NCBI GenBank assembly: GCA_900239685.1
Contig: OENT01000595.1
Location: 30,340 to 94,339 of the forward strand
Direction of reading: 5' to 3'
Source of the DNA: Rotaria macrura
Taxonomy: Eukaryota; Rotifera; Eurotatoria; Philodinida; Philodinidae
Length of the DNA stretch: 64,000 bases
Part shown: in pieces, positions 27,513-39,891 of the stretch
Position numbering within the stretch: the first letter of the stretch is position 1
Layout of the letters: the number at the start of each line of letters is the position of its first letter
Translations under genes and position numbers: made by a program
Notes under the pieces: generated by a model
Database searches by the model: none
What the model was told of the DNA's origin: nothing
The model's input: the letters and a program-made list of their open reading frames with translations, nothing else

Positions 27513-29970
27513 AAAACAGTAAAAAAAAAGCATAACGTTTTTCTGTATTTCTATTTTTGTAATAACCAACTTAATAAAAAATCCGTAACCACCAGGTTCG
27601 ATTTTTTCGTAGTGCATCAATCATCATGAATATTTTGATTCCTTCACTTCAATTGCAACCTGTTGTAGTAGGAGTGCTAGCGAGAATTCGATTCTTTTAT
27701 CGATAAAAGTTATCTAAATTGGAAAACTTAGGGTACTTGATAATAGCTGAAATCTTGAAAATGCGAGTCTTCACTGAGGTGTAGCTATCAGTGTCAACTT
27801 TTTTCTATGTAAAACTTGCATCAATCCATATCCTGACCTAGGAGAACACAAAAAGACCATTGACATATATCCTGCATCTTATGTACAACCACACTCCAGT
27901 ATGCACGCAGTCTTATATCACATCCTTATAGATAACTTTGACGGCATCACATCTAATAGCTTTTATGCATTCATGAGGCAAAAGTAAACCTTTCAGTTTG
28001 TGAACAAATATTCGAACTCCTTAAGTAATTGCTATATTTTGTTATACCTAATCATTGGTTGAGAAGATTATCATCGAATAAACATAATATTTACAGATGT
28101 ATCATTGATAATGATATAATTTTAAATGTTTCTTAGTAAAAAAGCTCAACTTCTTTTTCATTCTATATCATGATTCGTTTTTTTACTGTGAATGTTTTAT
28201 TATTGCTTTTCCGTGAGATTAAGTGTCTAACGAGTGTTAAATTGTCAATATTGTTGATCTCGATGAGAAATTCATCGTCTAAAATGCTAAAAAATCATTT
28301 AAAAATCAAAGCATGGGTATGAATGACTTTATCATTATCATCCCTTCTACGATCTATAACTGCAAAGTAACATAAACGTGAGTCGAACAAGCTTCCTTCA
28401 TTTTGAAATCATACTGTATATTACATATTTTGTGTCTGAATAGAGAATATCATAACACTATCTTTTATTATTTGCTTTCGTAATTACTCATAATCATGTG
28501 ACAAGATTAGAATCAGCGTTATCTAGATTTACTATCATATAATAAAATAAAATTCACCTAATGTTCTTTTACAAATCGATAAAATCAATCATGGAATAGG
28601 CTTCTGATTCTTGTTAGCAAATGAAATAAAAATTTAAAGAAGAGAAAGCAGATAAAATAATATCTAAATTTAAAACGAACAGCATTCAATTTCATTACTA
28701 AAATACATTCTTTAATATAAATAATAAAGTACGATGGTCTTCAAGAGCGGAAATCGGTTCCCTAGAGAAATCTAATTTTTGCTCACCAGAATAATCACTT
28801 AAGGTATTAGAAACCTTTAAACATCGAAACCACAGTCATTCAATGATTCTACCTCAACACGATCCTGATTGTATTATATGGTCAAATACCCTTATTAACT
28901 AGTATTACCCATCAGGTTTTTCTAGACAAGATGGCCGCTTAAAATACTTCACCACTTCAAATTATACATTGTTTGATAGCTTATTCTAAAAGCTATTCAA
29001 TCATTGAAAACAATTCGGAAAAAATTATTGACCACCATGGGCTTCTATAGGCAATATATGTTGAAAATCAATAATATTGCAGAAGTTATCGTATTCGTTT
29101 GTCTATTTGAATGGGATATAAATGACCCGTCATCTAAATTTATGGATGAATAGAAACGTACTTTCTTGAAGAATGAGTGAGCCGTAGAAGGTTAGAAAAA
29201 ATTAAAAAAGTAATCACCTATTGCGTTTTGTGACCATAGTTGATTATACAGTGAGCTATATGCATATTGTAAGTATGCACTTCTTATAACTATAGTTTTC
29301 ATAGATAATCTCTACAGCCGTTGATCGTCAGGCTGAGAAGAAGAAAGACTTCAAGTGTTGCTTGTAAACCATTCGTTTTGCCGAAGAAGAAAAATAATAA
29401 ATTTTGTTCGGTGAGGATGGCATCAGAAGATCACTATGAAGAAATTGTATGACACTAGTTTGACGAAGAAAAAGAGTTGGGATTTGAAATGAAATACTTG
29501 TGCATTGTAATCGGTTTCCGAAGATCGTTTAAGTTGATTAACATCGGTTCGTCATCAGTGGAATCGTAAAAATCGGATAGTAGTTGGGCATCAGTTACAA
29601 TATTACTGAAATCATCTAATAATATAAGGTGGTTGTTCCAGCGCTAAGTGCAGAAGAATAAGATTATCGACATGACTTATCTAGAACATCCTAAAAGTCG
29701 CTTCGCTGTGAAAAATTGTACCACCAAGCTAACACTTCATCAATTGTTAATGGACTGATGAGACTATCTGCCAATCAATTAACATTGACAAACTGGCTGG
29801 AGATGCGTGTGAGATTTTAAAACTCTTCAGACCTTTAGATTTCATAATTTAGATTTTGCTTGAGATACGTCGTTGTTGTTTTTCTTCTGACATACGAAGG
29901 TGAAAACTTCAGATGACATACATATCTTTTATGAAAGTAAGAATTATACTAAATCGATTAATTGTGAAAT
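27513..29970. other. Intergenic, no gene seen
   Basis: AT-rich, with no long frame and no recognisable element. Confidence 0.45.
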
Positions 29971-29978
29971 GTAGTTAC

Positions 29979-30289
29979 CAGAGCTCCGCGGGGCAGCCCA
30001 GAAGGTGGCTGGACACGGAACGGGACGGGATGATTTTCGGATTCATTCTGCATCCCTCAAGGCATATTTTCTTCGTTTTTTAGCTGAAAAACAACTTTTT
30101 TTGTGACTTTTCATGAGAGAAGTGTCGCTTTCGGTCAAAACAACTGACTCAACCATTTCAAGCCTCAAAAGGTAGTGTTTTACTAATGAAACAGTTCGGA
30201 AATTTTTGTTAAACCATGTCAGATGGGATGGGCCAGAGGGCAGTGGGATCCGGGGTGGGACGACTTTTTTGTCGTCCCACGGAGTTATG
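29979..30289. mobile_element. Small GC-rich hAT-like MITE
   Basis: Left end CAGAGCTCCGCGGG; right end, inverted, CATAACTCCGTGGG (11 of 14 match). Flanking 8-mers GTAGTTAC (29971-29978) and GAGGTTAC (30290-30297) share 6 of 8 positions. The G+C-rich termini (GGGACGGGATGA and a GTCGTCCCAC hairpin) stand out from the AT-rich surroundings. No coding capacity is seen. Assignment to hAT rests on the CAGAG start and the 8-bp duplication. Confidence 0.45.
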
Positions 30290-30297
30290 GAGGTTAC

Positions 30298-33200
30298 GTT
30301 ATTGAGAGTTATATGGTTCAATCTGTCGTTGTCAGACAAAACTGGAAACTCATTAATTCATTTTATATAATTAAGCTTATCCCATTTCGATAACAATTTT
30401 GTTTTGAACTTATTATGTTCCAGAATCGAAACAGGTAACCAATATTCAAGACGGTCAATATTCTTGTACACTACCTAAAGTTACCTTTTCGAAACAGTTA
30501 TTCCGAATGCGTAAAATCAATATCGTGTTTTGAGTACCTGACATTTTTAGAAATTCATATTCTCCATCATATACTAAAATGAGTAAGAACAAGTGGTTGA
30601 ATGTGAATGGCAATAAGCACCATAGAATTAAGTATAAGTTAGTTCCACGTTCGTCTTTTTCATTTCAGAACACTATTCTTCTCAGATTAGCAAGATTTAT
30701 ATTCATAAAATGTCACCTTTCCGTTTATGGTCTAGTTTTCTCCTATTTTCTGCCGCTGCGATAGTATTGATTCGCCTTCGAATGTAGACATTAAACAAAT
30801 AGAGGAATCAGTGATGACTAGCATTTTTAAAGTAGTATACAGGAATAAATGCGAAAAGTCGAATATTACAGCTCTTTTGAAACCGGTTACTTTCTTACAG
30901 AAGAAGACGAGAGCTAAATTATTTAAAAGAGAAATGAAGATTAAGAAAGATAGAAGAAAAATAGTATTCTCCAAAAAAGGACCATTCATGATGCATTGAA
31001 TACGAAACGCAGATAATTCTTTGTTTCGTATCGAACAAAATGCTCGTCATTACCATCGATTTAAAACAAAAAACTCATTAGAAAATGATTTTCGAAGTGA
31101 TCACTAATATGTGTCATTAATCAACAAAGTTTTCATTTTAGTTTACATTCAATGTGTGTTGATCTACATATTAGTATTTATTATAGTACTAATATTTTAG
31201 ACTGAGCTAATTTATAAAATATCGTAAAGAATACTTGAAGATATTAGTCGGAATTATACATATCAAAAAATATAATGAAAAGATAGCAGAAATCTGAATT
31301 ATAATAATTAAAATTAACTCTAAGTAATTATGGCGAGGAAAAATTTGAGTTATGCTTCATCTACTTTGATTAGTTGACTTCTTTCTTTCCGACAATTAGC
31401 GAATCAGTTTTGTCAAGAATAACACTGATACTTATCATCTAGATATCCTAAGTTTCGGTTAAAAAATTACCAATGAACTGATTTAGAAACCTATTCGTGA
31501 GTTTAAAAAGCCTTTTCAGCAATGGATTTATAGAATCAAGTTTTCTATCGAACATCATGTTGACTACTTCAAACATTTACTCTAAACAGATCAGCAAAAT
31601 GTTATTTTCTGCTGATTAAAATTTTATAGCGACAGAAATTCTTGACTAACTAATTCATTTTATCTTATTTTTCATAACTTTATCATAATCAAGCTCACAA
31701 TTCTTTTCTAGATGTGTGCATTAGCAATGCACACGTCTCTGTATTAATTAATTTAACAAATAGATAGAAAATTTGTAATCCAGAGATTTTATTGCTGCTA
31801 AAAGAGGAATCATGCCATATTTAAACTGCTAGTTATTCTGCTATATTCTAATCGAACTGAATCTGAATGATTATATGCGACGTATGTTGAAGATAAAAAT
31901 TCATTTCATTTTCCTTTTTGTTTTAATGACGATTTTCTTGAAAATACGATGAGATATAATTCACTTTCTCAAATAATGTCCCACAATAACTTCAAGCTAT
32001 TTTAGATACATATCCAATCGTTTGACGCCCAATTATTACAAAAACGCCTCCGTAGCATCTCATGATGATCAGCATCGTTTCGATTTCCCACTTATTGAGA
32101 AAAATCATCCATTTGCCTTAGCAATCCATTCGTCGTTTGTCTTAACGAAGGAGCGGCATGGATGATTTGATCTATTCTACATGTACCATAGGCTTGATTT
32201 TCAATCAGAATCATAGTAAATCAAACCATGGCTTTGTCTCCATTACATATAATATAAGAGTGGGAAAACGCTAGGAGAAAAAAAACAATCTGTCCGTCGA
32301 TTCTCTTATTCATAGGCTTGTTAATATGGAAGGTGGAGAATCTTTGAATGATGAACTACTTTGTTTTAGAATCGCTATTTATCATGTTACCAAGATTATA
32401 ATTTTTTTCTGTATTAATCGTGACATAGTTACGTTGAATACAATGCCCCATTCATAGAAGTGTAAGAATTTTCTGTACATAACAAAGTCTTTCATAGTTT
32501 TAGTGCAGATATTCAAATTGAAGTAAAAACTTCAATGAAAGTTGTAGAATTACGTCATAAGCAACACGAAAATAACGGCAAGTCAATAATAAATTAAGCA
32601 ACAACAGTCTGGTGCTAATGGTATTCGTCGATTTTTTTCTTAACAACAATCCTGTTTACTTTCCAAAGAAAATCATTCTCTAATCTAAACTGAAAGAAAA
32701 ATGAGAAAAATCACCTTCTTTTATTGTGTGTTAGTTGGTCAATCGTGTGATATAAGATAATGTTCATTAACGATGTTCATGACATTGATGATTTCCAATT
32801 TTTCCTTCAATAAACTATCTACTTTTAAAATGACTTCTCAAAGTTATCATAGAAATCTGACTTTGGATTTACATGTGATGTTCAGATTTTCTTTCTTTAA
32901 GTCCTCCTAATGGTGCATAAATGAAATGCCCCGGTCATCACTCTCGAAATATGATTTGTTCAATCTACACTGTATAAATCTATTTACAAGGCGTATAATT
33001 TTAGATCTTGATAAAGATAAAGAATAATACAATAACCTCATGCATAAATTTTCAATATCTGTTAACACTTTCAGTATGTTCTATCTTGGGCAAGTTTTTA
33101 CTTACAAATGAGCCAAGAACAATATGCCTCAAATAAAAACTACTATGTTAAAAGTTGTAGTTTTCAAGTTTTGAAAAATTCAAGAATAAAACGAAAAAAA

Positions 33201-34090
33201 AAACATTTGCGAAGACCTATAAGAGAAAAGTATCAATGTCAATACAGATCCATCAGAGTGCTGACAAGATTTTTTCGAATTGCTTCGATCTCATTGAGCT
33301 CTGATCAATACTAAGGTACAAACTGAAATAATGTTCTACAGATGAATACGTTTCATGAGTACTGCACTTACTAAGGATATTGATTATAACTAGGTCTCAC
33401 TTATATACAAGATGATAAAAAAGTAGGTGTACATTTTCCTAGCAGCAACAGTGTTGATTGAATTATTTAAAACGTTTTCATTACGATTTTACAGTCTGAG
33501 TCCTTAAATACAAGTTCTGACAATGTCATTTTGAAAGACAACGAAACATTCTAGTATCTATATCTGAAATAATGTAAAACAAACATTTTTAAAAAGTCAG
33601 AAAAATCTTTTACATTAAAGGAACTTTGGTCATAGAAAGGATGACAGGCATCTTATAGCGACCTCTCCCAAATAAAGCTCTTTCACATTTTGATTGATTA
33701 ATGTTGTCTCTCTTCCTCTATTTATTCGTTTGTTCACTCCTAAGCTTTTGCGTTTCTGTTTTTTTCTTCTTTATAAACCAGAATATTAATTACTCACATA
33801 TACGAAATGAAATCATCCATTTTTTTAAACGAAGTTAAACTTATGAGCGTTAGATCCGATGTCATCCTGATGTAGTTTGCATTCTAACAACTGAGTTCCA
33901 AAGAAAAGTTATTGAATTTATGAAATTACACAAGCCATCATTGACCGAGTGTGTTTGACTGATCATGATTCGAATGTCATAAGATAAATCTGTGTATGAT
34001 TTCTTTCAAGTTATACATTTTTAATTATATGCGAAGATTTGCACTTCATCGCATATAGTATTTCTCAATGATTATTTACTTGTTTTAGAT
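30298..34090. other. Intergenic, no gene seen
   Basis: Only short Lys-rich frames typical of AT-rich non-coding DNA. Confidence 0.45.
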
Positions 34091-34456
34091 ATGTCTAGAA
34101 GTGTTGGGTTTGGTGTTCGAGCACCGGCAGCTATTTATTCATGTTTAATTAAAAATAATAGTGATGCTGAAGTGGATGTTCGAATTCAATACGCTGGCTT
34201 TGAAGATCATCATAATGAAGTAGCGGATATTGAAATAGCTAAAGATGAAGAATCTCGTATCGATGAAAAAGAATTCGCGCACGGTGAATCAGATGGAAAG
34301 TATCATAAAACAGTTGAATCAATTCTTGTTCGTCGATATGATGGTTCAACAATGGAATTGAAAGCACCATTCGACGGTTTGATATCACCAAAAAAAGAAT
34401 GGATATTTGAAATCAATAATGACTCAATTAAATCTGTTGATCCAAGTAAAATATGA
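34091..34456 (+). CDS. Unknown 121-aa soluble protein
   Basis: I do not recognise this family. It is a single exon, ATG to TGA, acidic, with no membrane segment or signal peptide. The alternating pattern (AIYSCLIKNNSDAEVDVRI, then SILVRRYDGSTMELKAPF and WIFEINN) suggests a small beta-sandwich. Codon use is regular and the frame is longer than expected by chance in this AT-rich DNA. An acceptor-like TTTTAG ends two bases before the ATG, so a 5' untranslated exon is possible. An AATAAA signal is at 34518-34523. Its 3' end overlaps the convergent kinase-like frame by about 33 bp. Probably a real cytosolic protein; function unknown. Confidence 0.6.
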   Translation: MSRSVGFGVRAPAAIYSCLIKNNSDAEVDVRIQYAGFEDHHNEVADIEIAKDEESRIDEKEFAHGESDGKYHKTVESILVRRYDGSTMELKAPFDGLISPKKEWIFEINNDSIKSVDPSKI

Positions 34457-35074
34457 AAGACATGTGTTTAGCGAAAACAAAAGCATATTTGTTAAAGTTA
34501 TGACATGGTTGATTTTTAATAAAGATTTATTCCAGCGGTTTTTTTTATTCAAGCAAAAATCTTCATAGATTTTTAAAACTTCAATTATTGTTTCTTGTTC
34601 CGTTAAATAGGTACTATTTAAAATATATTCATTTTCATAGACTTCTCGTTTTTGTATTTCTTTATTCCATTTGATTGCTTTTTCAATATTTCGCCAACCA
34701 CTATCACGTTCTGGATTTAATATTCGTGCTGATAATAGATCATAATTATTGACAACTAATGTAATAATGAGATAATTATATTCATGATGTGATAAATATT
34801 TTGATAAGTCTCCAATACGTTTGTCAGTTAAATCATTGATTAAAATATTTTTATATGAATAGCGATGATAGTTTTTTAAAATCGAAATTAAATTTTCAAA
34901 AGACATTTGCTCCTCGATATCACTCTATTTTGTCCATTGTGAATTTAAATGAAATTCACGTAGACGACCAAAGTCAATTAATGGCCATGCTTCATTTTTG
35001 ACTTCATAGACATGACGGCATACTGTAGTTTTGCCACTGCCAGGACAACCGGCTATAAAAATAAAATCAACCAT
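34424..35074 (-). pseudogene. P-loop kinase-like gene with an in-frame amber stop
   Basis: From the ATG at 35074 the frame reads MVDFIFIAGCPGSGKTTV, a hydrophobic strand followed by a perfect Walker A motif, then FGRLREFHLNSQW and a TAG at 34925-34927 (codon 50). The same frame continues without shift through MSFENLISILKNY..NILINDLTD..LIITLVVNNYDLLSARIL..RDSGWRNIEKAIKWN to a stop at 34424. The second part has the strand-helix order and the Arg-rich RD-GWRN lid-like segment expected of small P-loop kinases (shikimate or chloramphenicol phosphotransferase-like fold). The stop splits Walker A from the rest, so the product should be inactive unless there is readthrough, a sequencing error or restart at Met 34906. 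Similar small P-loop proteins are common in bacteria, so horizontal origin is possible but untested. Confidence 0.6.
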
Positions 35075-35596
35075 AGAAAATGAATTGTTAATAGAATTGC
35101 GTCTCGATAAATATTTTCTTTTCTATCTAGATAACGTGTAATTTCATAAGGTATTATTATGCAATATCAAAGAACTCAATGGAAAATGTATTGACTGCAT
35201 TATTCATTTACTATATTGAATCCAAACTTTCAAATTACGAAAAATAAATTAAAAACAAAACAATCTTTTCGTTTTTTTTCTTACGAAAAATCTAAAAACT
35301 TTCATCGACATTATCATAGTTTATTTACTATGTTCAAGGATGCTTCTAAAAGAACTAATATAATCTTAAAATTATTGATAATGTTCATTTTCATCGAATG
35401 CATTCATCACCTACAATAAGTAGTATGATAATCGATTTCATTAGATTATCAAGTTGGTTCAATTGACCGACTGATCAAGGATGTAAATGAAAAGGAGAGT
35501 TGGTACAAGCACAAATTCATATAACTCAGTAGATTCAGCCCCTACGATCTACTTCAGACACCTATCTCATAAAAAAATATCCATATACATATATTA

Positions 35597-35980
35597 GTGA
35601 GTTGCAAAATTATTGTACCATTGCGAGAAAAAAATATTTTAATTTTCAGGATTATAGCTAGTATATTGTGGCATGCTATAGGAAACGAGTGCACCAATGT
35701 AAATGTTCTTGACTACCACTATGAAACTGATAGAGATACAAAAATTTCTCGCTATGAACTAGAAAAATGTCATGTGCAATATTCAATTATAAGTGTGGTC
35801 TATCATCTGATAAAATTCGGTCACATATTCAAAATGATGTACAAGGCATTTCTGGATGTATCTGTTGCGCCACTTGAAGTAAAAACTCTTACGGAAGAAC
35901 GAATGGTTAAGCTTAAGAAAAAGTTCATAAATTTAAAACAAATACAATGTGATGCATACTATTTTCTACTACTTTTTTAA
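35597..35980 (+). other. Open frame of 127 codons, doubtful
   Basis: Open frame with no ATG at its start. An acceptor-like TTTTCAG occurs at 35644-35650, so part of it could be an exon. The sequence has a mixed amphipathic composition (YETDRDTKISRYELEKC, later LTEERMVKLKKKF) but no motif I recognise and no neighbouring exons that I can join. More likely chance than gene. Confidence 0.2.
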
Positions 35981-37025
35981 CTAAAGTAAGTAAGTGCAAT
36001 ATATAAATAGCACATAATGAGTTGATAGCTCTTGGAACGACGAATAGGTTGATACACAATACGTTGAATTTGTTGTTTGGTTTCTAGCCTAGTTACTCAT
36101 TAATTAATCTCGCGTGACATTTTTCACAGTAAGTATATGTTTTCGAAGACTAGTTGACCACAATGAGTGGATAAACTTATGAAAATTTTATAGAAAACTA
36201 CCATACATCAACAGATTTATATGTATCAAATAGAATTACCAATCTTGCGTGACGTTTATAGAGTGACAAGGGAATTTTTCAAGTTTCATGTAACAGTTTT
36301 TCTTAACCCTGTTAACGGAAATATCTGTCTTTTATTGGCTCTCGTACAACATTATTCCGATTAATTTTAGATGAATTATTAAATATCAAATTCATTTTCA
36401 AGCACGTGTGACAGAAAATCGTGAAATGAGTGTATATTGGATACATAGAAAACAGTGTAATAAAGATCGTACTCAAAGTACAAATCAATATGATATGGAA
36501 AAACCGTCAGCTATTTATTGTAAATTTAGCCACTTGCGAAAATCAAAGGGCAAGAGAAAAAATCAGTTATATATCATTTTTTTATCAATAAATGGCAATT
36601 TCTCAAAATTGCTTTGAAATAAATTTCATGATTCTTTTTGCTGCGGTAGTAGGAACTTGTTAGCAGAGATGCGGTAGGTTAAGGATTTTTTTAAACCAAA
36701 CCGAACCGAATTAGCATTTAACCGATCCCAACCGAAAAGTTTGTGCAATTTTCAAATTTCTTTAAGGAACTTATGATGTTATTAGGAAGTTTGTCTTAAA
36801 AACTGATAATTGATGTACACTATAGATATATATACTTGTCCAGCTTTAGTAAAAAAAATATTACAATTGAAACAAGTAGCACTCGTCGTGGGACTCGCTT
36901 GACCCTCGACTGAATATTATGTTTTCCGTTTTATACCACTTAACGATTCTCAAGAAAACTAGTACCCAACGTTTGATGAAGGGTATATATGAGTATAGAT
37001 ATTATATTCTCTGAAATGTCGTTAG

Positions 37026-37185
37026 CAGAGACGGAAATGGAATCCAATCGAATCGACCCAGTTGAAGGTTTTAAAAAGATATGCCGAATCGAATCATACT
37101 TTTGAGGGACCCAGGGGTACTGAATCAAATCGAAATTATGAAATACCGAATCGAATCGCACCTTTGTCATTCGCTTCGGTCTCTG
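37026..37185. mobile_element. 160-bp hAT-type MITE nested in the 36664-39461 element
   Basis: Ends CAGAGACGG and, inverted, CAGAGACCGAAG; subterminal GAATCGA motifs on both sides. Flanking 8-mers GTCGTTAG (37018-37025) and ATCGTTAT (37186-37193) share the central TCGTTA. It belongs to the same family as the 2993-4023 element. Confidence 0.6.
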
Positions 37186-38524
37186 ATCGTTATCCACGAT
37201 GAAATGCGTGTTCATGTGGCACATTTCGTTATAAATGAATCAATCTAAGCCTTATACACACAGTGATGTCTAACAGAAACCTAAATAAACAGTACTGAAA
37301 CACCAGTATCTACATGTTTCGACAAAAGCGATTACATTCAATCTACAGGCAGCATCAACACAGAAAGAACATCCACAAAACTAGCTTGGAAACACACCAT
37401 ACTCCTTAAAAGCTCTAGTGAAAGTCTGTTTTGTTACGAAAACGTCATGTGAACATGTTATTTGCTAGTTTCCACTACAAAATTTCAGTTCAGTAGACTT
37501 CTAGATATAATTTCCGACTCATTTCGGGCTACTGATATTATCAAGTCTTCAGTCATGCTAATACACTAGCATCTTTACTCTGTCAGTGCATGCTTGAGTG
37601 AAAACTCATTTTACCTTATAAAATCTGAAGTTTTCTGCAAAGGGAATCAGCATTCTCAGAAGAGTTCCTAAGTTGACAGCGAAACTAAATCTGGAAGTTT
37701 TGAGGAACATCGTACACTTTTGGTTTCTCTGACACCGATTAGTTTTTCTCAAACTCAATCTAGAATAGCTTACCCGTACTAGCACAGATTACCCTACCCA
37801 TCCCTACCTACCCCCACACGAACACCCAAACTGTTTTATTTCACACGAAGCTACCTCCACTTAAGAAAAGAATATGACACAACTTCGACACACTACCATG
37901 AATTGGATCACATTGAGCTTCCGATACAGCCCAACCGAAAAGCTTTAAAACACATGTAACCATCCGACAGACACCTCGAAAAGCGGAGCTAAATCACCTA
38001 AATAAACCTATCCGGAAACCATTTCCTGCTGAGATAGGAAACGCAACAAACATGATTCGTAGAAACAACCGGCCAAAAACACGTGATTGGTCGTAATAGT
38101 GACCCGATAAAACATAACTGCCCAAAACCTCGATCCAATAAAATGGGATTGGCTGAAATTTGGTTTCACGAAATCCTATTGGTTGACATCTTGAGTAGAA
38201 GTGTTTGTGATTCGCTGAATTCAACTAGCTGGAAATCCTCCTTAGAGTTTTTTCATGGTTGACCTTTGACCTGTGATCCCAAGCAAATTTAGAAACAACC
38301 GCATTTAAATTCGTATGATCCTCCGTTCAGTCGAGGGAAAAAATGAAAATAATGCTACAAGCTTTTTAGTTTTTGTTTTTTTCTGTTACTAAAGTTATTT
38401 TGTACATATTGTATGAATGATTGAATACAAAATCATTGCCTGTATTTGGTGATAATCTTGAACGTTTCTGAGTGATGATTTTGTCGATTTAAACTCTTGC
38501 TCAAAGTAAACAAAGATTTATTTA

Positions 38525-39192
38525 GACCCTGTCTACACTACACAATTTAATACTGTATTAAGAAAAGAGATTGGCTGTAAAGTTAATACACTTTCCAAGA
38601 CAGTATTAAAGTTAATGCACCAATGTGAATCCAATCGAAGATACCAATTAAAATATCTTTCTTTTCTTTTGGCGACTCCTCCATTATTGAACACTGTAAG
38701 GCCTTGTCTACACTAGAAAAGTTAATGCAGAATTAAGGAACGTGATAGGTCGAACAGTTAATTCAGATTTAATGCACTTTTCAAAAATGCATTAAAGCTA
38801 ATGCACCAATCGGGAAAGAACTTGATCAGCTAATTAGAACAATGAGTGTGCCTCGAGAAAGTCGCCTTTTATCATCGATAGATAGATCTTTCGAACGCGA
38901 TAAATGAACTATAGAACGGCAGAGGCAACGATTTTCGTGACCACGTGCTAGAATTGTTCATTCTGGCAACATCATTAGTGGCCACTTCTCAGTTCTGATT
39001 GATGCATTAAACTTATAGGTGTAGATGCGCATACATTTAATTTGAAATTAATGCCGCATTATTTTTGTAGTGTAGACAAGGCCTAAAGCAACACTCTATC
39101 TCGAAGTCCTGGATTCTGATTGATGCATTGACTTTCAAGTGACGACACACATAAATTTAATACCGTATTACTTCTATGGTGTAGACAGGGTC
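38525..39192. mobile_element. PIF/Harbinger-type MITE interrupted by a second copy
   Basis: Inverted ends GACCCTGTCTACAC, flanked by TTA on both sides (38522-38524, 39193-39195), the 3-bp target used by PIF/Harbinger elements. Without the inner element the unit is about 281 bp. Internal motifs such as AGTTAATGCACCAAT are shared with the inner copy, so both belong to one family. No coding capacity. Confidence 0.72.
38700..39083. mobile_element. PIF/Harbinger-type MITE, inner copy
   Basis: Inverted ends GGCCTTGTCTACACTA, flanked by TAA on both sides (38697-38699, 39084-39086). At 384 bp it is inserted in the middle of the related 38525-39192 element, so it arrived later. Non-coding. Confidence 0.75.
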
Positions 39193-39891
39193 TTATTGTT
39201 TCTCTTTAATAGTTATACGGTGTTTAATTCGAGAATTTATAGGTCCAATGGACGAATAATAAATATACTCTTATGTTGAGAGCGCCATCTGTTTGTACTT
39301 TTTGTTTTGTTTAATCATTGTTATCTTTTAAACAGCACAAAACGAGAAAATGTGATAACACGGTTAAAGAAGCTTCGAACCGAATCGAACCGAAAAGAAT
39401 TTAACTGCACCGAAATCGGTTCGGTCAGTTCGGTTAGAAATCGACTTTAGTCGCATCTCTGCTTCTTAGAGGCACCCAATCTGAAAAATTCACACTGATA
39501 GATCGAGAGGAAAGGGCAATTGAACTTTAACATCATAGAATAAAACGATAGACTAATTTTACTATTCACTCATGTACGTATATATAAATATCTGATGCTG
39601 AGCACAATTTTCACGTCATTATAAGAGATGCTATTTTTAATGATAATAAAATACTTGTGTTGACACGATATTGCATTTGAGAAAGTTCTGAATATAATTT
39701 AAATGTTTGTGTTAAAGCTCATACTTGACCTAAAGAAGAAAAAGCTAATGAAAATTCCGGCAATAGCTACATCAAGTGTTAACCCTTTCCAATGGCGGTG
39801 ATCGTAGTAAGTTTTCAGTCGAAAATCTTTGAAATAAATATTCCGAAGATTTTTACTGATTTACTATTGGCACTATGCAATATATGGGCAT

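Larger units (their letters stand above)
36664..39461. mobile_element. hAT-like DNA transposon, 2.8 kb, host to nested elements
   Basis: Both ends start CAGAGATGCG (10 of 10 in inverted orientation). Each is followed by subterminal iterations of AACCGAA/TTCGGTT. Flanking 8-mers CTTGTTAG (36656-36663) and CTTCTTAG (39462-39469) match at 7 of 8 positions, as expected for a hAT duplication. No transposase frame remains, so it is non-autonomous. The interior holds two further insertions: a 160-bp element at 37026 and a Harbinger-type pair at 38525. Confidence 0.7.

Noticed and set aside
36306-36320. CTTAACCCTGTTAACGG resembling a piggyBac end
   Set aside because: No matching right end nearby; TTAACCC is likely by chance.
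37994-38224. Minus-strand frame of 76 codons in slightly GC-richer DNA
   Set aside because: Lies inside the hAT-like element between nested insertions; no transposase motif.
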